Assembly: GCA_916613615.1 (NCBI GenBank)
Contig: OU744734.1
Location: forward strand, 33,178,301-33,242,300
DNA length: 64,000 nt
Origin: Steromphala cineraria
Taxonomy: Eukaryota; Mollusca; Gastropoda; Trochida; Trochidae
Direction of reading: 5' to 3'
The notes beneath the pieces were generated by a model that was not told where the DNA came from, searched no databases, and saw only the letters and a list, made by a program, of their open reading frames with translations. A program made the translations under genes and the position numbers. This document shows, piece by piece, positions 1-10,240 of the stretch (position 1 is its first letter; every line of letters begins with the position of its first letter).

Positions 1-50
1 CGCTGCCCAATACTATATCTCCCGCTTTGCGCTAAACGCGCGGCGGCGGA
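1..50. repeat. End of a CCGTCC-type dispersed repeat, cut by the window edge
   Basis: The first 50 bases match, in reverse orientation, the terminal segment seen near 29366-29435 (cccgccgcgctttagcg followed by ggatatagtattgagcagcg). The same kind of end also occurs near 37096, 39270 and 50200. Only the terminus lies inside the window. Confidence 0.55.
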
Positions 51-1543
51 TAATAAATTATCAATGTATTTATTGGTAAAAAGTGTGTATGTGAGAACTT
101 AATTTGGATTTTGCCTTGACCATACATGTATCTTATGTATTTAAGATACTTAATTCATTTATACTCGATTAAAATTGTATATGAATGATTCAAAATAAAA
201 AGATATACCTCAGTCTATCTGTTTTGCTCAAAACATACCACTTATAAATGTCTTAAGGACCTCCATATTTTGTTCTTCTCATATTTTTCTTTTATCTTAA
301 ATTCACATTTCTTATTAGATAGTGAAGAAACAACGATAACGAGCCACCTCAGCACTCTCGCTACCGCTCGCGGGTGATATCACAGCTAACACCTTCTGCT
401 GAGGTCGCTATTTCACCCATATCACGTGACAATATGACTTCTGTCTTGCAATCTATAATCAGGGGGTACTCGACTGTACATGCAAACCGGAAGTTGCACC
501 TCTACAACTACCAATTTTCCTATGTACAGTTTTAGAGGTAGAACCCCTACAGCACGTTTACGGTTACTTTAAGTTCATTCCTAACTTTGTATCATTTCTT
601 TACATGTTCGCAATGACATTATTAGGATTATGTTTCTATATATTTTTTGTCATACATGCCCATGTCAAGTGGCTGCCCGATAGAAGCTGGCATAGCGATC
701 GCGATAGCGCCGTTTTTACTCATCTGATAACTTTAGTAATGACAATATATATCTTTAAGTAACATGAAATAAAGAGTTTCTACAATCTCCAGTTTGATGT
801 AACATTTCAACGTATATCTCCATGTAATGAATGAGAAAATAGACAAAATAGTGACTATACGCTCAAATGGTAGTTGCACAGGCACTGTACCTAAAGTTGC
901 AGAAAGTAGTATTTTCTCTGTACGGGAAGTTGGTATGATAGGAATCTGTTATTACACATCAATAGCGTTACAATTTACTTTACTTTTCAGGCTAAATGAG
1001 AGGTGTATACATCATACTCCTGATGACAACGTGTCATTGTTACTACTGTGATTTGTCCTCGGACTTTGTAAACGTGATTGAAGATGGACTGAAATGCCAT
1101 ATGGAAACTTTCGGGATTCATAAAAACGGGATAGCCATTTGACATTGACTCAACTTGAAAATTTTGAAATCGACCTAGTAACGGCTCAATTACGACTTTA
1201 TAAATACACCGCCTAATTAGGCCGGCGAACAGAATAAAATGCGCTGAAACGTGACTGCCTCGTGACGTACGCGTGTTAGTAGGTATGGGATTCCCTCGAT
1301 GTATGCCCTCGTTATGTAAAACAACACAAGCTAATAGTAAAAGCCCAAAGTAAAACCGTTGATTAAACATACTAAACATCCTCCAAATATCTCAAACTTT
1401 CAACAAATCGGTAGTTCAAGTTAGTCATCTTGCAATTTCTCTTTATGAATATGTAAGACAATGAATGAAACGATGGTGTGCGCATAATCCTACACTGTAA
1501 CAGCATGCAGCTTGTCTCGCCTCATAATACTGAACGTGAGAAG
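51..1543. other. No gene seen; small repeats only
   Basis: AT-rich sequence with no ORF that resembles a known protein. The two short ORFs at 827-1051 and 987-1379 overlap on opposite strands and have no domain or splice context. It includes a weak hairpin at about 345-415 (cacctcagca against tgctgaggt) and a dispersed-repeat copy at 461-528. Confidence 0.5.
461..528 (-). repeat. Dispersed repeat R2, copy 1
   Basis: This 68-bp stretch is the reverse complement, with few differences, of 7782-7850. Shared blocks include gtgcaacttccggttt and gtacagtcgagtaccccct. Its nature is unknown. Confidence 0.6.
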
Positions 1544-1561
1544 CCGGATGTGAATTATTAT

Positions 1562-1595
1562 AGAAGAAGAAGAAGAAGAAGAAGAAGAAGAAGAA
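1562..1595. repeat. (GAA)n microsatellite forming the LINE 3' tail
   Basis: About eleven GAA units lie exactly between the LINE 3' end and its target-site duplication. This points to a retrotransposition tail rather than an independent microsatellite. Confidence 0.75.
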
Positions 1596-1764
1596 TATTA
1601 TTTTATTTGAGTGTCACACACATTAAAAGTGTCCGGCCAATGTGGTCTATGAGACACTAAAATCTTCATGATGCAAATTTAAAATATAATATTATAGACA
1701 GATATAAAATACAAATTATATCACACAATCAAATAATACATATGTATAATGATAAATTATTACA

Positions 1765-2262
1765 TTAATGGCTCATTTTCCTTAGAGTAAACATACTGAA
1801 CACCGTTGCGGCGATGAATTTGATATGAATCCTGTCGGATAGTAAATATATTGCCTTGTTGATTGGCGATAAAGTGTTGAAAGACCTATCATAAATACTT
1901 AATTTATCAAAAAGCTCTGTTCTGATGTCCTTATAGAAACTACACTCAACAAGGAAGTGAACCTCGTCTTCGATTGAGTCACTGTTGCAGAATTTGCATA
2001 TATGGTTATCTAATGGGGTTACAGGCCGAGTAAAACGTCCAACTTCCACTTCCAGTGGTAGTGATCCGCATCGCAGCTTGCTGAAGACACTTCGATGTGA
2101 ACGGTTAAGAATAGCTTTAACATAATACTCTACAGACAGAGTGTGCTTGAAAAGACGATATGTGCGTAGTTTGTTGCCATTCGGGAGGTTACGGTCATTC
2201 CACAGTCCAGCAAGCCAGTCATTGTGATCCTTCAAAACAAGAAAAGCCTTAAAAAAGGCAAG
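1765..2262 (-). pseudogene. LINE ORF2 C-terminus
   Basis: The minus-strand frame gives a protein tail with a zinc-knuckle-like CKFCN...EDEVHFLVECSFY segment. This is typical of the region after the reverse transcriptase in many LINE ORF2 proteins. It continues the frame of the RT piece at 3384-4982 once the intervening 1.1-kb insertion is removed, with an indel at the junction. It has no independent start and is not a separate gene. Confidence 0.8.
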
Positions 2263-2271
2263 CTTTGGGGT

Positions 2272-3374
2272 ACCAGTTTATGTCCACTATATAGAACCAG
2301 GAGATTTAGGTTAGGGAGGACAGGGACGGGGATTTTTATTTGAATAAATTGTTCCAATCGGAGACGCATGTTCTTTGCTCTTTATTTTGATAGTTAACAG
2401 TACACTATGTACATAGTAAAACATCTCGTTCGTTCCGCTTAAATTTCAACATTTTTCCTATCTCAATTATGATATAAATTTTTAAACATTAATATGGTTA
2501 TTCAAATTTATGTTGCTTTAAAAGATAGCTGACGGCGAATTTAATACAATAGCCAGTGATTAACTAGAAGATAAATAGTTGCGCTAGTAAACTTTCCGGT
2601 ATCCATTGTTTTCCAATACCCGCAGATTTAGACGAAATTCCCATTGAATTTCAGGTTAATTACATGTTGATCGAACTACAGCCGAAAGTTGCTGATAAAA
2701 ATGATCTCAGCTACAAGTTCATAATTTTCATTATGTTACAGGATGACATTTAAGAATATTTTATCATACTTTAGGGCGTTTATGTCTATGTTTATGTCTA
2801 TGCTCTATGTCGATACTTTCTTCGAAAGACACCTTTAATCGTAAATAATCATCTATAACGTTATGTTTTGAAACATGAAATTTATTTTTCGTGAAGCGAT
2901 GAGATGCATTGAGTGAACGATCAGTCATTGACAAGGCGGGACATTCAGCGCTTGCGTTTAAATAAAGAAAATTGAAGAAACCGAATTCCTAGTTGATACA
3001 AAAATGGAATGTCGTTTCCGAATGTGGAATGCAAAAAAATACACCGAATAACTACAGAACAGTTTATATGCATATGCAAAATTGATATTTATTAAGGGTG
3101 TTAACGCTCATCCATATATTTTTGAAAATTTAAGATATATTTTACATCATAACATTATTATAATAATCTGTTTCCAAATTAACGCTTGCCAATTATTTCG
3201 TACCACCCACACGGTCACGTGGGGATAAATTTGCTACAGCTCTGTCAATTGGTCGTTCAAATACCAGGATATGCTTAAAACAAATATCATTGGCTGAAAC
3301 TTCTCTTTGAAGTTTCCAAGAGTAATATAGAGAGACACTTCTGCCATTAGTTTTCAATATCAAATGTTACATAA
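2272..3374. mobile_element. Unclassified 1.1-kb insertion within the LINE
   Basis: The LINE coding frame runs up to 3384 and resumes at 2262. The break is bounded by a 9-bp direct repeat CTTTGGGGT at 2263-2271 and 3375-3383. The insertion has no clear terminal inverted repeats and no recognisable ORF. A duplication this size is compatible with a DNA transposon, but the family cannot be named from the sequence. Confidence 0.6.
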
Positions 3375-3383
3375 CTTTGGGGT

Positions 3384-4982
3384 CTCTGGACCCCAAAGCA
3401 ATAAGCCAGTCTTTAACATATAAATAGTCATTATCAGTAATTGTATATATATCATTAAATGTAAATTGCGAACTCAAAAAGTCTTTGATTCTGTTATGCC
3501 ACAATTAACGATACTTGGTTGACCACTGGTTTATTCTACAAGCGATTCTGTCAGAGTCCATGCTGCATAGCTTACGCCAAAGTTTGATAGATTCGATCTT
3601 GTGACTCGTGGAGGGCGCCGTCCAACCCATTTCACCTCGTACAGACAGATTTGGGGTCTTTCGTCCAACAGCAAGGAAGAATCGGCAGGCTTTGTTCTGT
3701 ATAGAGTTGATGGATGAATATTCTCTTGTTCCCCATATAGCGGACCCATAAGAAAGAATTGGCCGAACCAAGTTATTATATAATGAAGTAAAAACATCGT
3801 AAGCCATTCCACCAACAGATTTGAATTTACATATTATTACACCAAGGGCTCTATTTGCTGACTTAGCGATTTCTTTAGTTGTAAAGTTGAGGTCAAGGTG
3901 CTCTTCTAACCAAATGCCGAGGTACTTATAGGCGTGGCTCACATCAATATCATCTGTTCCTATTTAAATGGATACGACGACCGGGGCACAGATGGGGTAC
4001 GATAGTGAACAACTTTCGTTTTCTTTACGTTGATTTGTAATCGCCATCTGGAGCACCAACTCGCTACACAGTCCAGCATACGTTGGAGAGATTCTTCATT
4101 TGGAGCAATTACAGCGATGTCATCAGCATATAATAGAATACTCAGCATCTTATTGTCGATATAAATACCACAGTCCAAGTTGTTGATTTCCGTAGCAAGG
4201 TCGTTAACGTATATCGAAAAGAGAGATGGAGATAAAACACAGCCCTGGCGTACTCCTGATAGCACTGGGAACGAGTCTGTTAATCAGTCATGCACACGGA
4301 CACTTGACCATGTGTCATCATACATGACTTGAACTGCGTTCAGAAATTTACCTTGTATACCAAATTGTTGAAGTTTAAACCATAGGCATTGGCGATTAAC
4401 ACTGTCAAAAGCTTTCTTTGCATCAATAAAACATACATAGGTAGACTGTCTTGATATCTTTCTGTTATTAATAACCGAATAAAGGCTATAGATGTGTTCT
4501 TGGGTTCCCCGATGTGAGCGGAAGCCGTTCTGTTCATCAGCAAGAATACTGTTATCTTCTAGCAAGTGACTAAGTCGTTGATTAAGGATATCAGCATAAA
4601 TCTTACAAGGCACTGACAACAGAGAAATACCTCTATATCCTAACGGGTCACGATGATCAATGTCTGGTTTCCTAATAGGGTTGATTATACTTGATCGCCA
4701 TATATCGGGGCACGTGTTGCTGTCAAAAGAATGTGAAATCAAAGTAAATAAAAAGTCAATACAATGTCGATTCTTCAGCGACTCGGCAGGTATGTCATCC
4801 GGGCCGACTGACTTCCCTCGCTTCGCACGTGCAACAGCGGCTTCGACCTCATGTCGGGTGACGGGTGAATCTAGGTCAGTAGTATCGAGACCGTGGTTGG
4901 TCACGTGACCGTTGTTTACACTCTCTATGATATCAACAAGGTGTGCTTCATCAAAGCATGGTGAACTTGTATCTTTAAACAA
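3384..4982 (-). pseudogene. LINE ORF2 reverse-transcriptase fragment
   Basis: Translated blocks in order are the RT palm start (FIDAKKAFDSVNRQCLW), the GVRQGCVLSPSLF motif, the catalytic YADD (LLYADDIAV) and the thumb region (YKYLGIWLEEHLD, ILSYGSAIWG). The reading is broken by an in-frame TGA just before SGVRQG (about 4276), a frameshift near 3950 and an in-frame TAA at 3505-3507. After that last stop the frame continues (LWHNRIKDFL...) up to the nested insertion. It belongs to the truncated LINE at 1562-4986. RT identity is clear; the copy cannot be active. Confidence 0.88.
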
Positions 4983-5005
4983 TGAACCGGATGTGAACTG
5001 TTATA

Positions 5006-6700
5006 TCTGCGTGCACAGTTGTTTGTTGTTATTGGTAAACATAAGTAGCACAGCAGAAACTTAACTTAAATTAATTTTTTTTAAATGCCTTTGACTTCAT
5101 TTTGCATCAGGATAAGAAAATACTTATTTCTTACTTATTTCATTTAGTGATGGATAAGTTACAATTCTCAATGGAAGGTATGTATTGGATGATGACTGAT
5201 GTCTTGTTTAAAACAATATTTTAATAGAGCATTGAAAATATATATGTATATATAATTTCAATGACAATCTTAATGTTTTCACTCTTATACATAGCAATGA
5301 TATTTTTCACAACGATACCCGATACATGGCCCAACAGAATGAAGATTTATTAAATGAACCATACCCAAAATAATTCTTTACCTTTATCAGATAAGGCAAA
5401 AACATTATTCTTAATTTCAACGGGTTATAATTTACCAATCGGAGGGAAAAGGATGTTAAGGAATAGAATTGCTATTTGATGTTACCTAATTAGCTGATGT
5501 CATAAAATAGCCAGGTGTTGATGATTGTGCATTATATAACCTACCTGCTACAGTCATCATTTAATAGCTTTTAATTAGGAAACAGACAGGAAATAAGATA
5601 GACAGTAAAGTAATTGTGTAATAAGTAAATATCTGATCTAAAGAAAGAAAGTAAATAACACCTGCAATGTCATTGTTTATTCAACATTTTTACACAACGC
5701 TCAAATCTAAACGTGAGCATTATAAATTCGGATTATTGCCATAAATCAGCCCAAAACTTTGTGCTTTGTTTTATATTTAACTAATCAGAAATTTTTTTTT
5801 CTCTGCATGCCAGTGAAAATGAGAGCTCGAAACCAAAATTCGGTTTAGTGATCGGAACACGTGAGTTCGATGTGGATTGTCACATTGCTCTCTTTAACCT
5901 AACACAGCGGGTCAATTGTGCGTGGAACGATCAATGTGATGGATATTTGTCTATGGAGACTTCATCAGGAGATATTCTAGGACAGTTGACAGTAACATTA
6001 TGATATAACATACTGTTAATCGCTTAGAAAACGCAGAGTTACGGATTTCGCCTATCATTTTCCATATAAGCAGACGAACGCTTCACCTTCTGCCACGTCA
6101 TTTCCGGTATCCCCTTCCCGTGGCCTTTCAGCAGCCGCGTTTTGGTTTGTCGTTGGACGGTGACAAGCAGACGCTGTAGTTTCATTGAGAAACTGCGTAT
6201 CATTGCTGTTTTTGCCTAATATTTATGTTATGTAGTTATTTTAGCAATATCTTATGAAAAATATATATTTTAAAAAGTTTATACAGCGTCTCTTTAAACA
6301 TTCCATTGATACCCATCCAACTGATGTCTTAAAGGTCCGACAAAGGATTTTGGATTTCAACACAGGAAAAATAAAACTTCAATCAAAGTTTTCAAAACAT
6401 TATTCCAGCTGATCTTGTGAAAGTTAATAAAATAAGTAGTCCCAATCGCGAGTCACAAACTGTAAAAATACAAGAAATCAGTCCTCAATTTGAAAGTAAA
6501 CCCCAAAGCGTTTCTGATGTATCTGTTGGCCCTGATACAAGCGCAGATGTTAATATATTTACCTCTGAAACTGACATTTCAAATGAGTTTGATGGTAATG
6601 ATGATGATTTACTAATTAAAGAAATCAATTTATTATTACCCAACATTATTGAAACATTGAGGGAATCTTGACATGTGGAATCATGGATCAAATTAGGCTT
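5006..6700. other. No gene seen
   Basis: AT-rich DNA. The ORF at 6417-6671 is acidic and Ser/Asp-rich, but it has no recognisable domain and no clear splice sites. It could belong to the coding remnant that follows at 6716. Confidence 0.4.
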
Positions 6701-6715
6701 CAGAGTGAAAAGAAA

Positions 6716-6964
6716 CTGCCTAAGATAGCATAGCTTATCTATTATTTGAAGATGTTGTTCAGTGGTTCTCTCTTAATAGTACAACCGAGATGCTCTTCAG
6801 GGAGGAAGTAAAACATTTCCGGAAAATTGGCCAAAAGTTATTTCAGGACAATTTTGTTCGCTTCATGAGCGGACTCAAGCACTCAGGCAATCTTCTGACA
6901 TCTGCTTTTGGAAAAATTAACATTAAAAGACCCTCGTGTCATACTTCCTGCTTCGTTAATATAA
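6716..6964 (+). pseudogene. Fragment of an uncharacterised protein family
   Basis: Three overlapping frames give one continuous protein-like reading. LPKIA is followed after a 1-bp shift by YLLFEDVVQWFSLNSTTEM and EEVKHFRKIGQKLF...FVRFMSGLKHSG. After another break, LTLKDPRVILPASLI ends at a TAA (6962-6964). From memory this pattern resembles uncharacterised, often multicopy, invertebrate proteins. I cannot name a domain or function. The two frame breaks mark it as a dead copy. Confidence 0.4.
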
Positions 6965-7781
6965 TGTACCCGTCAGTGATATCATCTTAAAGATTTAATT
7001 TAAAATTTTCAACGAATTGACAAAGATTTGTGCATTTGATAGTTAACGATTCATTCATTGTAAGTAAGAGTTCTGTTGTATTCCTTAAAAGTGCTATACT
7101 GAGAACCAACATTCGCACAGAACCATTAACTTTCAAACAAAAAAGGTTATACAACTTAAGTGATGTACAAACGTCACTTAACATGAGACTATAATCTAGT
7201 TTAATCACAAATCGTCTGAAGATCAATATTATGCCATTTAACACACATGATTCGGTAAAACGGGATAATCACCATTCATTTAAGCAACGGCACACTAAAT
7301 AAAAATGTTATTATTTTGTTATATGGCCGTTTTCCGAATACCTGTTAAAGGAATCCTTCACTCTGTAAATGCACAAATACCTGTACAGTCACGGCGGACG
7401 ACAATATCAACTATCTTATGGCCTACAGTTTACTTTCAGTCAAATGATAGCTTGCAACAGTCGAAAATGCATGTTCTGAACTTTTACATAGTAAAATACA
7501 CATCCAGTCTTCAACGAAAATATCAATTGGCATCAATTAATTTATCTTTATCACTGTAATTGAAAGATTATTACTTTTGTTTCGTGAGGCGAGCTTATGC
7601 CGTCTGAAGGGTGATATTAAATCATAACTGTTAAGTGATTTTACGACTGTCACTACAAAAAACACGATAGATTGGGTAACATGGTAGCTTAATCTTTCGT
7701 TATATAAAGTTTGAGCATGTTTTGCATAAAATTTTGTCTATTATTACCGTGAACGTGCAGTAGGGGGTCTTCCTCTAATAA
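6965..7781. other. No gene seen
   Basis: Short ORFs at 6987-7244 (minus) and 7305-7559 (plus) lack recognisable motifs, and codon use does not differ from the AT-rich background. Confidence 0.45.
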
Positions 7782-7850
7782 TGTACATAGGAAAAAGGGT
7801 AGTTGCAGAGGTGCAACTTCCGGTTTACGTGTACAGTCGAGTACCCCCTG
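7782..7850 (+). repeat. Dispersed repeat R2, copy 2
   Basis: Inverted relative to 461-528, with about 90% identity by eye over 68 bp. It abuts repeat R1. Confidence 0.6.
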
Positions 7851-7938
7851 TGATAATTGTTTCTGGTGTGTGTAAACATTGTTTTGGTTATTGTTTTGTT
7901 GATGTTTTTAGGTGTGTTTGTTGTTGTTATTATCGTCA
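7851..7938 (+). repeat. Dispersed repeat R1, copy 1 (left part; right part about 9312-9525)
   Basis: The stretch gtttctggtgtgtg...ttgttgttgttat matches 38925-39000. The sequence that follows there (aatgatgaatggacatccc) appears here only at about 9315, after a 1.37-kb transposon. Copy 3 at 38760-39060 therefore serves as the uninterrupted control. Later matches (cttttgttatctga, gaggcagaact) recur near 39712 and 39765. Confidence 0.6.
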
Positions 7939-9311
7939 TATATACTCTTCAAAAAAGGAAACGCATGTGCCAATATTGCCTTCAGAAAAGAAAAAAAATA
8001 TATCACATAATTTCATTGGAAAGAAAGTGAAATTCCACAAGGCTGTAGACATAGTGTTTGCGAACACATCAACATCAGTTTCTGTTCTGTTCTTGTGCGT
8101 TGTTAGACCACAATTTGGCGCGGAAGACATTCTTTTGCTATCATTTCATGTAATTCTTGATTGGCATCTTTCTCGCAATGAATTGAAAAGGCAAACAAAT
8201 ATCCTTTACAAGGTTCTTCCACATCCTTCCCGCATTGCGATGGCCGGTTGTTGAAGTGTCTTAAACGTAGAGTGATGTGTAGGTGCACGTCAATAAAATT
8301 CATTACATTAACGTTCTATTGGGGAGTTTCTTCGGGACTTTGACCTTTATCTTGACACCACAGTGCAGCATGGTGCCTATTGTATCATTCTTGAAAACTG
8401 CCCCTGGCAGACCATAATCTTGATGCATTTGACGTTAGTGATTGTTGTTGATAAACAGACGTTCCGCCAAATTCTCCTAACACATAACATTAGGCAGATC
8501 TTATGTGTTGGATATTGTAACTTACCTTAGCACGCCCTCTCAACCAAATCTGTTGACATTCGAATGAAATTATAGCCGACATTTTTACCGATTGTAAACA
8601 AAAGTGAGAAACGTCGGTTTTTCATCTCGCAGTTTTGAATGAAATTGTGATGCATCACCAAACTAGACTTTCTTAAAGATTAAAAGATTGACTCTCCGCT
8701 TCTTTTTCAGACAAACGGCTCCCTGAAGTGCCGTCGACTTTTCCCCCAAGCAAGGATCTGTTATGCAATCTTTATGGTTGTGACAAGAAGATGACGCAAG
8801 TTATTGACCCGGTTGTAGAAACTTGTGGTTTTCGTCGCTTAAAAAGCGGCATTTCTTGTCGAAAATGGGCCTTGAGGAAACGATTGAAATAGCTAAATTT
8901 GGTTTCCTAATGAACATTCCAATTTCAGGCAACGGTACATTTTGAAATTGAAGGTTTGATTTTACAGCGATTTTTCAATTTTCGAAATTTTGACATTGCA
9001 TAATGTTGTCCTCATATCCATGCTTTAATAACAAAATTTGAAACAAATTTGCCTTTGCTTGGTTATTTGCACAGTCATGCTTTTACGCTTTCTACTTTGT
9101 TTTTGCTTGACACATTTTTGCAAATCTGTTCCCAAATGCTCCTTAAACAATAGAAATGACTGAAAAGTCCTCGTTTTTGCACCGAAGCTGTAAATAATCA
9201 TTTAACAATTATGGTCAGAAAAGAACTATGACAGTTGTTTTTGAATATTCGTTTCTACACAGGTTTAAAACTTTCACAATCACCTATGCGTTTCTTTTTG
9301 GAGGGTATATA
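7939..9311. mobile_element. TIR DNA transposon T1, copy 1, no intact transposase
   Basis: The ends are inverted repeats: 7939-7966 begins TATATACTCTTC and contains GGAAACGCAT, while 9286-9311 reads ATGCGTTTC...GGTATATA. The element interrupts repeat R1, which is continuous at 38925-39020. TA-rich junctions suggest a TA target duplication as in Tc1/mariner-type elements; this is an inference. No ORF over the 1.3-kb interior resembles a transposase. The left 310 bp recur at about 20150-20444, and 8322-8383 is identical to 21689-21750. Confidence 0.65.
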
Positions 9312-9525
9312 TCGAATGATAAATGGACATCCCCCTGATGTCCCTACCGAAACATCGTAATTTTCACATTAAAATAATATCACATTATTGTTATCTGTGA
9401 TTGTACTTTTGTTATCTGACTTTATTTCAACCATGAATCACTTTCGAAATTAACTGTCTTGAAAAACTTAAACATGGGAACTTTAGCGAGGCAGAACTTA
9501 AACTTTCACTTGTCCACCTGTACAC

Positions 9526-10053
9526 CTCGACTCAAAAGGTAGTCAGTCATGTAGTGCTTAATGTAAGGAACGCTTCACTGATGGTTTGAGCAATTGAATT
9601 TCATGTATAAGAATAAAGAAAACTCTGCAGTACCACATTTGCTTTGTTAATCTTATTTTTGTTAAAATATTCACTGACAAATATAAGTTTATGCTAGATG
9701 TGTATTTCATTGGCTCAAAGATCTCAACACTCAACCAATAATCCGTTGTCTTAGAAGAAATAATAACGTGAAACTGCTGCTGGTAATTTAATTGTGACCA
9801 CCTTTCAATCAATTGAGGTAAAAGAATGGCTTTGAGCAACTTTATTAAACTAAAAACGGACTAAAAAGGATGCTTCTACTTATTAAAAATTACCATTTAC
9901 AATTCCTTCTTTCTACAACCATAACATTGTGTCATAATTTGAGAAATATATAAAGCATTATGTTGAGGCAAAAATCTTACAGGAAAATTGTAGTACAATC
10001 ACAACTTGGAGACAACGTTAAAACATTCTAAAAATAAGATGGAGGTATATTCC
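9526..10053. other. No gene seen; region downstream of lectin gene A
   Basis: AT-rich DNA with one minus-strand ORF (9558-9839) that has no domain similarity. Confidence 0.4.
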
Positions 10054-10059
10054 TTTATT
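10054..10059 (-). terminator. Candidate polyadenylation signal of lectin gene A
   Basis: AATAAA on the minus strand, 182 bp after the stop codon of gene A. Other weaker A-rich sites exist, so the assignment is tentative. Confidence 0.45.
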
Positions 10060-10240
10060 TTCAAGAGGTATTTTCCCTATGACAGATAAATAAAAATGTT
10101 TTCCATAAACGCAGACACAATATTGATGTTAATATTGTTATTTTGTTAATAAAGCTTAAGTTGGAGCTCATTCTGTACTTTATACTGTACAAAAACCTTA
10201 CTATCAAGTGAACATGCAACATGTGAACTAGTACTTCTTT

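Larger units (their letters stand above)
1562..4986 (-). mobile_element. 5'-truncated LINE with a 19-bp target-site duplication and a (TTC)n tail
   Basis: The element carries reverse-transcriptase and C-terminal coding remnants on the minus strand. It ends in a (TTC)n tail (read as GAA on plus, 1562-1595). It is flanked by direct repeats of 19 bp with two mismatches at 1544-1562 and 4987-5005 (both begin CCGGATGTGAA), as expected from target-primed insertion. The 5' part (ORF1, endonuclease) is absent, so the copy was truncated on insertion. A 1.1-kb insertion splits it at 2272-3374. The coding part has in-frame stops and a frameshift, so it is dead. The clade is not assigned; the C-terminal CxxC-H-C knuckle is compatible with several LINE groups. 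Confidence 0.85.

Noticed and set aside
987..1379. 130-codon minus-strand ORF
   Set aside because: No domain, no splice context, and an overlapping opposite-strand ORF; compatible with chance.
6417..6671. Acidic 84-codon ORF considered as a host exon
   Set aside because: No acceptor or donor sites that join it to a neighbour, and no recognisable domain; left as uncertain.
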